In this document: in pieces, positions 10,601 through 20,412 of the stretch
Position numbering within the stretch: the stretch's first letter is position 1
Layout of the letters: each line of letters opens with the position of its first letter
Source of the DNA: Valencia hispanica
Taxonomy: Eukaryota; Chordata; Actinopteri; Cyprinodontiformes; Valenciidae
Length of the DNA: 64,000 bases
Assembly (NCBI GenBank): GCA_963556495.2
Contig: OY747713.1
Span: forward strand, 43,975,461 to 44,039,460
Reading direction: 5' to 3'
Notes under the pieces: generated by a model
Databases searched by the model: none
The model's input: only the letters and a program-made list of their open reading frames with translations
What the model was told of the DNA's origin: nothing
Program-made: the position numbers and the translations under genes

Positions 10601-11963
10601 CAACCAGCTTGGACAATTACTGAACAGGTTTATTTGGAAAGGAAACAAAACGGAAATAGCCCATACAACATTAATTGCGGATTACAACAAAGGAGGTTTA
10701 AAATTAACAGACGTGGCTACTAAATTAAAAGCATGCAGAATAAAAATGATGATTAAATATCTAAACAATAAGAATGATAGTATATGGAAACATTTCCTAA
10801 GATCCTTCTTAGTACATGTGACTGGGTGTGGAGACGAGGGTATATTCATGGATATGAGACAGAAGAGAAACTTGTTAGAGGATATACCAAAATTTTATGG
10901 GGAAGTGATATGTGCATGGTCAGAATTGAGAGATTTTATCAAGTACACCTGTAGAACTTGGAATCAAATCACAAACCAACCAATATTTTTGAATCCGGAA
11001 ATACACTGTCAAGGCAAAGCATTATTCAATGAGACATTTTGGCGAGCAGGAATTAGACAGATAAAGGATCTGCTTTATGAATATGTGCCAGGCTTTCTGC
11101 CCAATGATGCCATAAAAGAACAAACTTTATTAGTAAATCAGGATATGCAAATATCTCTCCTGGAGAACTGGATAAGAAAAATAAAGGAAAGCATACCCCA
11201 AAACTGGCAAAAGGTCATACTAAATAGCAGTAGAGAAAACAGTAAAGCAGAATTGCCAGAACTGTATATAGAACTGAATGGTATTAGAATTGGATTGAAA
11301 GAACTAAAGACAAAAGACTTATATAAGATATTGTTGAGAAAAAGGTTAAAACAACCTGCTGCTGTAAAGTTTTGGAAGAGAGAATTAGGAGAGCATATTG
11401 CAGGAAAATTATGGAACAACCTTCATCTTAAATACAATAGCTTAGAAAGTGAAAACTTGGACTTCAAAATAAGACACAATAGAATATATACAAATAAGAT
11501 TCTACACTGCATAGACAGTTCAGTAAATAAACTGTGTGACATTTGTAAGGAGAAGGAGGAGGACTTAATGCATCTGTTTTTCAATTGTAAATATTTGAAG
11601 GGGTTTCTTGACATGCTGTGGAATTTATTGCACAGGAAGTGGGGCATTAAGTTGGACAGAAAGGATTGGAAGTGGGTGTATTTTGTTGGGGTGAGCGGGA
11701 GTGAGTGTGGAACAAGTGAAAGAGTGAATATAAATTTGCTGAATGTGGTGATAAGTTTGGGTAAATATGCAGTATGGCTGAGAAGGAATGAGGCACATTT
11801 TGGAGGTAGAGTGGTGGAGGTTTCCCCTATTTTTAAAACACTGGTTAAGACACATGTTAAGTTGATATCTGAGATTTTGGAGGATGACATGTTTGGGAGG
11901 GAATTTGTAAGTAGGAACACTCTTGTTAAGAGAGAGGGGAAGGAAGTGATTTTGTGCTTTTGA
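7641..11963 (+). CDS. LINE ORF2: APE endonuclease and reverse transcriptase, one in-frame stop
   Basis: One frame of 1440 codons broken only by TGA at 9615-9617, between the endonuclease and the first RT motif. The endonuclease carries LSLVSLNCNGL, catalytic DIICLQETHW near residue 200, VLGDFN, and GGGDHAML. The RT has YRPITLLNTDYKILSKILANRI, ISIDLKKAFDRVDH (motif A), RQGCPLSAILYTL and FQYADDITV (catalytic YADD near residue 856). A C-terminal CDICKEKEEDLMHLFFNC resembles the CCHC motif of LINE ORF2s. Homology to endonucleases begins near 8145, so the functional start may be ATG 8136 (about 1275 codons, the usual size). The 165 codons before it are basic and hydrophobic and resemble no domain I know. 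ORF2 nicks the target and primes cDNA synthesis. Confidence 0.88.
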
Positions 11964-12171
11964 AAAAGGTATGTTTCTGAGATGTTTCTATTAGAAATAA
12001 TTGACTTGGTTGTATTTTGTTTGTATTATTTTGTCACAGTCCCCTGTACTAAAATAGATTGGGACAAGTACTGACCCTGTGCAAATAGATGTATAACTCT
12101 GTGTAGTTCTTATTGTAATTGTTGCAATTTTATTGTATGTGACATTTTGTTTTATATTTAGAAATTTTTCT

Positions 12172-12177
12172 AATAAA
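12172..12177 (+). terminator. LINE polyadenylation signal
   Basis: AATAAA 9 nt before the end of the element (12186). The element ends in AAATTAAAGAG rather than a homopolymer tail. Confidence 0.55.
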
Positions 12178-12186
12178 ATTAAAGAG

Positions 12187-12248
12187 AAGGCGCTGCATTA
12201 AGGTCGCAGTCTCCCTTGGAGGCGTGGGTTCGAATTCCACTTCTGACA
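12187..12248 (+). pseudogene. tRNA-Leu copy 3, 3' part
   Basis: Begins with the 9 bp target duplication AAGGCGCTG, then CATTAAGG (anticodon AAG), the variable arm, the canonical B box GGTTCGAATTC and acceptor strand TTCTGAC. Joined to 5942-5971 minus one copy of the duplication, it would be a full tRNA-Leu of about 83 nt. It is inactive as interrupted unless the fragment's internal promoter is used. Confidence 0.88.
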
Positions 12249-12483
12249 ACAACACCTCCCCTTTTCCAAGCAGACTGTACTAAAAGAGTTGATGTTTAAG
12301 GAGGAAGATCTTCTGACTCCTGGCTACAGTGAGTCCAGTGTTTCAATTTGAACAGGTAACAAGTTAATTTTGCCAGTAGTCACTGTGAAAGTAGAACATT
12401 GCTGAACTCTAAATCAATCTCCAAGTGCTCTAAGCCATTGTTGGATATTCAATCCAAAGGTACCTGTAAAGCTACAGTACAAC

Positions 12484-12566
12484 ATGAGGATGGCTGAGCG
12501 GTCAAAGGTGCTGTGTTCAGGTCGCAGTCTCTTCCAGAGGCGTGGGTTCAAATCCAACTTCTAACA
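12484..12566 (+). pseudogene. degenerate tRNA-Leu (CAG), copy 4
   Basis: Same layout but eroded: acceptor ATGAGGA against TTCTAAC with mismatches, anticodon stem CTGTG against CGCAG, variable arm CTTCCAGAGG, and T stem GTGGG against CCAAC. Probably a pseudogene. Confidence 0.7.
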
Positions 12567-12802
12567 ACAAGCCCTTGCCTTTTACAAGCAGACTGTACTA
12601 AAAGAGTTGCTGTTTAAGGAGGAAGATTTTTTGACTCCTCTCTACAGTTATTCCGGTGTTTCAATTTGAACAGGTAACATGTGAAATTTTGCGAGTATTC
12701 ACTGTGAAAGTAGAACTTTGCTGAACACTAAATCAAACTCCAAGTGCTCTAAGCCATTGGTGGATATTCAATCCAAAGGTACCTGCAAAGGTACATTAAG
12801 AC

Positions 12803-12885
12803 GTCACAATGGCCGAGCGGTCAGAAGCGCTGCGTTCAGGTTGTAGTCTCACATGGAGGCGTGGGTGCAAATCCCATTTATGACA
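12803..12885 (+). pseudogene. degenerate tRNA-Leu (CAG), copy 5
   Basis: GTCACAATGGCCGAGCGGTC start, anticodon loop TTCAGGT, but the T loop is GGTGCAAATC instead of GGTTC, which damages the B box, and the acceptor and anticodon stems have mismatches. Likely inactive. Confidence 0.65.
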
Positions 12886-13236
12886 GCCTTGTATGAATTT
12901 TTGGAGTTAATACACAAACACATCGTGCTTAATGGGATCATATTTTGGCAAGATGTTTGCAAAGTTTCCGCTTGCTTGCTTAAAGGCAGAACAAGAGTCT
13001 CTGGTCAGATAAGCCAACATTCGTCAGAGATGTCAGAGACCCCGCTAGGTGTAATGGCAGTGGTTTACTCTAGAATTTGCCTAAGTAAGCACTATAGTAA
13101 CTGGAGCACAATGTGGTCAATTTTCCAGGTTGTTAAAAGCTAAACAGTCGACAAAGTCCGTGTCACATTCACATGTGCGCTTCACGCATCCGAGGGTACA
13201 GTTTGCAGAAGTGCCTGCATCGCATGTCTGTGAGAC

Positions 13237-13271
13237 GTCAGGATGGCCGAGTGGTCGAAGGTGCTGCGTTA
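13237..13271 (+). pseudogene. truncated tRNA-Leu, copy 6
   Basis: Only the first 35 nt (through GCTGCGTTAA) match tRNA-Leu. The sequence then changes to AGGAGTCATAACC and, about 65 nt later, an A-rich tract at 13336-13370. The upstream flank is the standard array flank. Confidence 0.7.
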
Positions 13272-13548
13272 AAGGAGTCATAACCTAGTATCACCTTGGA
13301 TACCCACGCTTTATCATGTTCCTTTAGGCCCTTCTAAAAAAAAAAAAAAAAAGTAAAAAAAAAATAAACAGAGTTACTCTGACCCTTATTTCTGAAGGCA
13401 TTCTTGTCTCGCGAGATCTGATGCGATATTTTGGCTGTCGTGCACGGTCATTGTAATAATGCAAATGAGGGCCGCGTTGATTTGTGGCAGGAAACAGGGG
13501 GTTTGACACCGCAGGTAACGCTTCAGCATATCATTCCAAAATAACATA

Positions 13549-13682
13549 ATGGCGCAAGTTGTTAATGAACCCAGCCTGGCTGGAATTCAACCGTATTTGC
13601 ATGAGCCAGAGTCTGAACCTGAGCTGGAACGCGAAGATGTAGAGTCGATGGAAGGACGTTTACAGCAAGATGCCTTTGAATG
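13549..13682 (+). pseudogene. P2X7-like first-exon fragment
   Basis: An ATG-initiated frame of 44 codons ends TTTGAATG followed by GTAAAG, a usable donor. The peptide contains IQPYLHEPESEPELE and ends QQDAFEW. This resembles the start of fish proteins that carry only the cysteine-rich P2X7 C-terminal-type domain, where an (I)QPYxFEPE motif precedes a Trp-Cys-rich exon. The predicted phase (TG followed by G to make Trp) fits. I found no second exon downstream, so it may be a remnant. Based on my recollection of the family, not on a search. Confidence 0.4.
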
Positions 13683-14907
13683 GTAAAGACAATCATTTTG
13701 AATGAGTCATACCTTAACATTAGTAACGAGCTAAAACATTTGTTGCTAGTTTCTCCCACATAGGTTTACCTTTATTTACTGTAGATTACATTAACATAGA
13801 TGTAGTCTACTTTTTTTAGCAGTTTACAGTGGAGTTATATAGATCAACGTTGGTTATCATGTGGTGTTTTTTCCTTGTTTCACGTTGTGATTATTTAGAT
13901 ATTCAATATTTTTCTTCTACAGACATGTAACGCGATGCTTTTATTTATTTTTATTATTATTGGACTGTATTTATCTATCCCTATCTATTCCATCAAAATA
14001 TGAATAAAATTATATGTTGTCATAGTTATATAATATACAATTCTATTAAAATACAGCTATCATTGTCAATGTCATTAGCTTTCAATGACCATAGAACTTG
14101 CATTTCTTCCTGTGTAGTAATGATTTTCTTCTAGAATTATGGTCATGGGATGGATACGTCCCTTTCAGGACTTTATTTATGTACTGCATTATACAAGAAT
14201 CTGTTCATATGTTGCACTCAGTCAGCTTTAGAAGTTTCAACCTATAAAAAAGGGATCAGAAGTAGCATTTAGGTTTACCCACGCTATAACACGCATAACG
14301 TTCTTTTGTAGGATCTGCAGGTTTTCAAGGTAACTACGATACGTATTACATCATAGAACATAGCAATAATCAGATGTGGTTCAAATAAAGATGAATAGTT
14401 AGAAGAGCTTTAAGTACAACAAAGTATCTTAATTTTAGAAATAAGCTTACATATTCTAAAAATTTATTTGTTACATACTCAATGTTTTTTACAGTTAAAA
14501 AAATCATCTATATCTATTCAGAAGATTTTTATGTTTTCTACTCAATAGCTCTTCCATTTATTTGTATCTGTATCTCATTATATTTCCGGCTTTTAATTGA
14601 AGAATTTAGTTATTTTAGATTTAAAGGTAGTCTATTGCATCTGAACCAGGTAACTGTTTTATCTAATTTATAAATTACAATACTTTGTAAGCTATTTGGA
14701 TTTTTGTGTGACAAGAATAAAATTAACTGCTTTCAACCATTTCTCCTTGTCCGTCGACACACGTAGAGCATGACAACAGACTGGGTACCGCATGATGACT
14801 AAAATAAAGAGTTAAACAATGTGTTAGTAATATGCAGGGCATTTTACATTTGTTTTACATTATAATAAAATACTAAACAACATGACTCTGGATCATGCTT
14901 AACTTAC

Positions 14908-15093
14908 TTCTCTTGCCAAACTCTGCTTTTCTTTTCTTTCTGGTCCTTTCCTTCTTTGCTTTCTTCTTCCAATTCCTACCACTGGATGAAGAGGATTATG
15001 TAGATTCGGAGTCCAAGGATTCAGAGGTGCAGGAACTGGAGGGTGAATGATGCCATTTTCCTGACAATATTCAAAGAAAGAACAATATGCCAT
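14908..15093 (-). other. possible internal exon, unidentified
   Basis: A 62-codon open stretch on the minus strand begins right after a TTATCTTTTAG acceptor and ends at GAGAA followed by GTAAGTT, a strong donor. The peptide contains NGIIHPPVPAPLNPW and a basic stretch RRKQRRKGPERKEK. I do not recognise it. It may belong to a transposon gene; another donor-like site (AACAAG, then GTAAGTACC) lies on the same strand near 16195. Confidence 0.3.
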
Positions 15094-15329
15094 CTAAAAG
15101 ATAACATGTCTGTCAAGTAGTGAAAAAACCATGTTCCGATGCTCTTAGAGCTCCTGGGGTCTGTAGAGATAGCAGGGGGTCAGCACAATTGTGTCTGTGC
15201 TGAGGATGTGATGTTACCATAATTTTATTTGCAAATATAACTTTTTAAAATTCAAAATACATATATATATGGCCTACAGTGTAAATCTTTTTTATATATA
15301 TAACATTTTTATTAGCTTAAGATCCAAAA

Positions 15330-15645
15330 GGGTCAATGCAAGGCTTAGGGGTCCCCAGTGGTCAACAGGCGAGGTACACCCTGGACGGGTCCCCAGTCCA
15401 TCGCAGGGCAACATAGAGACAGACAGGACCAACACCCATGCACACACCTAAGGGCAATTTAGAGAGACCAAATAACCTAACAGTCATGTTTTTGGACTGC
15501 GGGAGGAAGCCGGAGTACCTGGAGGGAACCCACTCATGCACAGGGAGAACATGCAAACTCCATGCAGAAGGACCCCAGGATGGGATTTGAACCCAGGACC
15601 TTCTTGCTGAAAGGCAGCAGTGCTACCCACTGCGCCTGTGCAACC
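15330..15645. repeat. dispersed fish interspersed repeat
   Basis: Contains the familiar run CACACCTAAGGGCAATTTAG, TTTTTGGACTGCGGGAGGAA, GGGAGAACATGCAAACTCCA and GGACCTTCTTGCTGAAAGGC, which recurs throughout fish genomes. Shorter, degraded relatives are at 48685-48730, 54765-54815 and 56535-56665. Confidence 0.7.
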
Positions 15646-16781
15646 AAATCAAAATAAGTTATACATTTATAGTATAACTCAAAAAGAGACAAACTGCCTA
15701 TAGATAATGGGAAATTATGTTTCATCAACGTAAGTAGCTGTTAAATGCAGCTTTATATACTGCTAAACATATATCTACGAAGGTATAGTCATAGGTTAAA
15801 AAAATTAAGAGACACTTAAAACGAAGCTCTGAATGTTGAACCAATGGATCAACAAATAAATAATAAATTAATCTGGTTGTCAGGTAAAGAGGTGGCGGAC
15901 TAAACGTTTCCTGATTATTAAAAACCGGTACAAAGTGGTGCATGTATCCAGAAATTAGCCCATGATTTTCTTAATTGATTTCTGTTACAAAAAAAAAGTC
16001 GTTTCACAAAAGCATAGACCAAGTAACATACAAAAGTTAAATAATCCGATTAACGTGTACTTTTCGGCTGCACGACCATCTCACACTTTTACACACTCCA
16101 TTTTCTTTTTTATTACACAATTACAGATATTATTTTCGGTATTTTAAGAAGCTTCACTGGGACATCACTTAATGTAGATTTTAAAAACGTGGTACTTACC
16201 TTGTTGACAACTGCTGATAAAAGAGAAGCAGCTGACCCAGTGGTAACAGCTGACAGTCCGCTTACATGCTAGCTCTGGCACTCTATGCTTTGCTGACCGC
16301 GTTGTGAAGGAACCCCCACTGTTGGAACGTTATGTTAAGGGGGAACACACAAAGTGCTGCACACAAACCGTTTTATGGAATGCAAGTCTGTTACCTTGAA
16401 TCCTATTATCTTCGTTTGTCTCCTATGTATATATAAAATACGTAAAACAAGAAAATGCTGCGGAGATGAACAAATAAAAAAGATACAGTTTATTCGTGGT
16501 TGGATGCTATCTGCTGCTATATGCTTAGTGCATTGGTGGGAGGGGCCTGTGATTGAGTGAGCGCTTCCTGGCGCTCCTTTTCCTGGCGCTTCCTGGCGCT
16601 TCTTTCATATTTTTTTGGTGTACATTGCCGCGCTATTATATAGTCTCAGATTCATAAAAAGTGTTTAGCATGAGAATCACACCGATATTGTTGGAAAAAA
16701 CTGACAGGGGCAAACACAATAAAAATGTGCTTAAACGATGGCTTCAAAAAATGAAATTGCTGTGCAAGAAAATGAGATGTC

Positions 16782-17326
16782 GGGTGTTTCTCAATGTCAA
16801 GGCGCCTCGCCTACCAAGGCAATGCCTCGGTAGACAAGGCGCCTTGCTTACGAGGATACTGTCCTTCCTTGTTTGAAGAAAACTGTTAAATGGACAGACT
16901 TACATGACGTGACCACGGCTGCCTAGGGCCCGCCTTTTGCTTACGCGCTCTGTTAACGTCCCGCCAATCGTTATATTTTATACGTATAAGTTTCAATATA
17001 GATGTATAACAAGAGTTTTACTTTTTTAATTGTGTATATATTGGTTAAATCAAATGTGAAAGCGAGTTAGTACCTGCTAGCAACCGAGGCTGCAACTTCG
17101 AAAATACCGCGATGTATTCTGGGAAATTTTTGACCGAGGGAAGGTATCGAGGAACCTCCCATGTATTCTCGGTCAGTTAGCTAAACGGCAGACAAACGGA
17201 GGACAGACGCCTCGGTAGCACATGAACATTGGAACACGCCTTGGCGGTCCCTGATGACGTGTCTCCTAGGCAACCGGGGCGGGACCAAGGTATCAAGGCG
17301 AGGTTCCTTGGCATTGAGAAACACCC
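16782..17326. mobile_element. MITE, copy 1 (TIR GGGTGTTTCTCAATG)
   Basis: 545 bp bounded by GGGTGTTTCTCAATGTCAAG and its inverse (CTTGGCATTGAGAAACACCC), with a 3 bp target duplication GTC (16779-16781 and 17327-17329). Deleting one copy of the duplication plus the MITE restores the reading frame of the Merlin zinc-binding motif, which fixes the boundaries. No coding capacity. A second copy is at 50015-51003. The 3 bp non-TWA duplication argues against a Harbinger MITE; superfamily unassigned. Confidence 0.85.
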
Positions 17327-18369
17327 GTCCTCTTTGTGGAAAAACGATGCAAATGAGAAAAGGTGGTGCATCTAAAGATGGATATCGTTGGTAAGTTCTT
17401 TCGCTACTCCTTTTACTCTTCTGTTAAAATCTGTATCAGATAGATATATTTACTTTTCAGACTGGTCTCTTGTTATGAAGAGTTGGAACTCCATTGTTTG
17501 TCATAATATGGATGATCTTTCACCAAACTTAATTAAGATGGGCTACTGCTTGGAACCATTTTAAGTTGTATTTAAAATACACATTTTCTACAGCTTTCCA
17601 TTGTCAGTTCTGCTATTTTCTTGATAAAGTCACTGTATTTAAAGAAGCAGTGTTAGATGATAATCAAAAATAATTTCTTCTTATTGCCTATTTAGGGTAT
17701 GCCGAAAACATCGCAGATTTGTGTCAAAATCCATAAAGGATGGGTCCATTTTCTCTGGTTCCCGCTCCTCTTTGGCATCTTGGATGATGTTCATTTACAG
17801 GTAGGCTAAGTTGTTTTTATTTAAAAAAAAAAAAATACAACAACATTATTGCACCTTTTAATGTATGGGGGAAAACTTTTGAGTGTTATATTTCTGGAAA
17901 TAATAAAAGTTATAAGGATGACCAAAACTGATAGACCACATAAACTGCATGAGGAATAATCTCAGATTAGACAGCTAATTTAATTGCAATCTTATATCAC
18001 CAATATATAATTCTAAACATTCCGGGAAGGGAAACCTCCAAAATCCATAAAATAAGTTTTTTTGCAACAACAGTGAACAACAACCGTGAAAAGAAATGGA
18101 ACATAGTCGGAATGGATAAGATGGCTAACTGTGGATTTCCCTGTGATGCTGCATGTTGCAGGTTTGCCCAAGGTTTGAGATTGAGACACTTGGATTTAAT
18201 TTAAGATGGAGTTTTTGGAAGCAGCCGGACTTTATCCAAGATTACCAAAAAGCTGAGGATGGTATGTGTACAAGCAATTCAACAATTCAAGAACAGGAGA
18301 AAAATGAGATTAGGTGGAGGACGATTGTTTGTTGTAATTGATGAGAGATAATTCTGTCACAATAGAAAG

Positions 18370-19297
18370 GTAAGGCAAGGCATTTTATTTGTATAGCACA
18401 CTTTCAACAACAGTGTAATTCAGTGTGCTTTACTTGAAAGTAGAAACAGCAATAAAGAATGAAACAAATGCAGAACATATGACATGTAAAAACATTACTT
18501 AAAAGCACACATGTATAGAGGATAAGGTTAAAACATCAATAAAGCATGAAAAATAAATTGATAAATAAACACATTACTCAAAGGCAGCTCTAAACGGATG
18601 GGTTTTTAGCCTTGATTTAACCAAACTCAGTGTTTTAGCTGCTTTGCAGTCTTCTGGAAGATTGTTCCAGATAAGTGGAACATAGAAACTGAAAGCTGCT
18701 TCTCCATGTTTGGTTCAGATTCTAGGGCTGATTAGTAGACTAGAGTTGGAGGACCTGAGGGGTCTGGGGGGTTGCTATAGTGACATTAGGTCTTCAATGT
18801 ATTGTGGCCCTAAGTGCTTTATAAACTAGTAAAAGTATTTTGAAGTCTATTATCTGAGCTACAGGAAGCCAGTATAAGGACTTTAGAACTGGGGTGATGT
18901 GCTCTACTTTCCTGGTTCTAGTGAGGACGCAAGTAGCAGTGTTCTGGATCAGCTGTAGCTGTCTAATTGACTTTTTAGGCAGACCCGTGAGAATGGAATT
19001 TCGGCTTGATTACTGTTGCAGTAATAAAGGCAACTAAAGATAATTGCATGGATGAGTTTTTCGAGGTCCTGTTGTAATTCTAGAAATAATCTTCAGGTGA
19101 TAGAAGGCTGACCTTGTGATTGCCTTTATGTGACCCTGGAGGTTCAGGTCTGAGTCCATTATTACACCCAGTAAGGATTCAGATGTTTTTACAGAGTAGC
19201 TATGCAATTTATAAAAAATTAGTAACGTCAGTGTATTTTGACAGTGCATAAAAATTATGATTAACTGGTAATAATGATTCACAGCTAATAATGATTA
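18370..19297 (-). mobile_element. L2-type LINE, 3' fragment
   Basis: Minus-strand copy of the element at 33758-34662: it begins with the tail complement TAAGGCAAGGCATTTTATTT and TGTATAGCACACTTTCAACA and reaches back to the peptide MDSDLNLQGHIKAI and RSAFYHLK. Frameshifted and 5' truncated. It sits inside the Merlin gene, between the first and second catalytic Asp regions. Confidence 0.8.
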
Positions 19298-19508
19298 ATG
19301 CCCATCATTCAGCGATACGTCAGATCTGCAAGTAGTGTTCTGAGTGATTCCTGGCGCGCCTACCATCGCCTGAGACAACATGGTTATATACATTATCAAG
19401 TAAATCATCAGAAGTTCTTTGTTCATCCAGCCACAGGAGCACATACTCAGCACATAGAAAGATCCTGGAGAAATTTAAACAAGAGGTTTATCGTTTCAGA
19501 GGAAACAT

Positions 19509-20307
19509 GACGAAACAAACATTGAAACTCAGATGACTCTGCAATTGTTGGGTGTATCAGAGATGGACAAGAAGCTGAATACAGAGAGCTGGTGGACCGC
19601 TTTGTGACATGGTGTGGAAACAATCGTCTCACCTTGAATGTGAACAAAACAAAGGAGATGATTGTAGATTTCAGAAGAAACAGGGATAAGTCAAAAACTG
19701 TTTCCATCATGGGAGAAGAAGTGAAGGTGGTTGAGGAGTATAAATACCTCGGAGTTCACCTTGACAACAGACTGGACTGGAGACTGAACAGTGAAGCCGT
19801 CTACAAGAAGGGACAGAGCAGACTGTACTTCTTGAGGAAGCTTAGGTCCATCAAGTTTTGCAGCAAGATGCTGCAGATCTTCTACAAGTCTGTTGTGGAG
19901 AGTGTATTCTCTTCAGCCGTCATCTGTTGGGGTAGCAGCATCAGAGCCAGGGATTTAAAAAGAGTCAGGAACCTGGTAAGGAAGGCTGGTTCTGTTCTTG
20001 GGACAACTGTGGAACATCTGGAAATGATAATGCAAAGAAGGATTCTTCATAAAATCAAAAAAATTATGGACAACCCTGAGCATCCTCCTCATGAGACTGT
20101 CACACAACAACAGAGCGTCTTCAGTCGGAGGCTTCTTCAGTTTCGCTGCAATACAGACCGCTACAGGAAATCCTTCCTGCCCACAGCCATCATCATCTAA
20201 AACAACTCCTTAAAGAATTAATTATATGAGCTATACCAACACTTAATTTCCCTCTGGGATCAATAAAGTATTTTTGAATTTGAATTGAATTTGAATTTGA
20301 ATTGAAA
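19509..20307 (+). mobile_element. Rex1-like LINE, 3' fragment
   Basis: 5'-truncated non-LTR element flanked by GAAACAT duplications (19502-19508 and 20308-20314). It contains the last part of a reverse transcriptase ORF (19592-20200) with RLTLNVNKTKEMIVDFRR, VEEYKYLGVHLDNRLDW and FYKSVVESVFSSAVICWGSS. It ends AATAAAGTATTTTTGAATTT, then a TTGAATTTGAA-type short repeat. The tail and RT style fit Rex1-type fish LINEs. Confidence 0.8.
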
Positions 20308-20412
20308 GAAACATTACGGTTTATTGAATGGAACTACTGACTCGGCAGAAAACATAGAAATGGGGCTCTTGGTCGTCTTTTTAAGGACATAAGAGAGATG
20401 CATCCGTTTTAA

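Larger units (their letters stand above)
5972..12186 (+). mobile_element. Tx1-like two-ORF LINE inserted in tRNA-Leu
   Basis: About 6.2 kb non-LTR retrotransposon flanked by a 9 bp direct repeat AAGGCGCTG (5963-5971 and 12187-12195), which is part of the tRNA-Leu sequence. It has a 5'UTR of about 270 nt, ORF1 with CCHC knuckles, ORF2 with an APE-type endonuclease and reverse transcriptase, and a 3'UTR ending CTAATAAAATTAAAGAG without a long poly(A) tail. Its short non-poly(A) end, ORF1 type, and position in a multicopy RNA gene suggest the Tx1 group of the L1 lineage, whose fish members include families that target RNA genes. Only one in-frame stop was found, so it is young. Clade placement is inference. 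Confidence 0.85.
4853..13270 (+). repeat. tandem tRNA-Leu repeat array
   Basis: Six tRNA-Leu copies share flanks. The upstream flank (with CACATTCACACGTGCTCGTC) is seen before 4952, 5942 and 13237. The downstream flank (with AGCAGACTGTACTAAAAGAG and GGTGGATATTCAATCCAAAG) follows copies 1, 3 and 4. A third block (CAAGAGTCTCTGGTCAGATA) follows copies 2 and 5. Start-to-start spacing is about 318 bp for copies 1-2, 3-4 (after removing the LINE) and 4-5, and 672 and 434 bp for the others. This is a locally amplified tRNA cluster. Confidence 0.85.
13683..16660. other. intergenic sequence, mostly unassigned
   Basis: AT-rich sequence without a convincing gene, apart from a dispersed repeat at 15330-15645 and a possible minus-strand exon at 14908-15093. 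At 16560-16605 a short imperfect tandem of TTCCTGGCGCT occurs. Confidence 0.5.
16670..20412 (+). pseudogene. Merlin/ISXO2-like DDE transposase gene, multi-exon, broken by three insertions
   Basis: Pieces in order: 16670-16781 and 17330-17390 (an exon split by a MITE; together they give the zinc-binding motif MRCPLCGKTMQ and KDGYRW), donor GTAAGT; 17696-17800 (VCRKHRRFVSKSIKDGSIFS, ASWMMFIYR), donor GTAGGC; 18162 to about 18370 (FAQGLRLRHLDL, GSSRTLSKITKKLR, then FVVIDE with the first catalytic Asp); L2 LINE insertion; 19298-19508 (VLSDSWRAYHRL with the second Asp, FVHPATGAHTQHIERSW with Glu); Rex1-like LINE; 20308-20412 (ETLRFIEWNY through to TAA). Splice phases agree at every junction. In-frame stops at 18202, 18349 and 20338, and a missing piece near the L2 insertion, show it is dead. 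Order and motifs match IS1595/ISXO2-type transposases (Merlin in animals). Whether it was a transposon or a host copy is open. Confidence 0.8.

Noticed and set aside
10424..11920. Minus-strand open frames inside LINE ORF2
   Set aside because: Shadows of the A-rich coding strand, Ser/Leu/Phe-rich, no domain.
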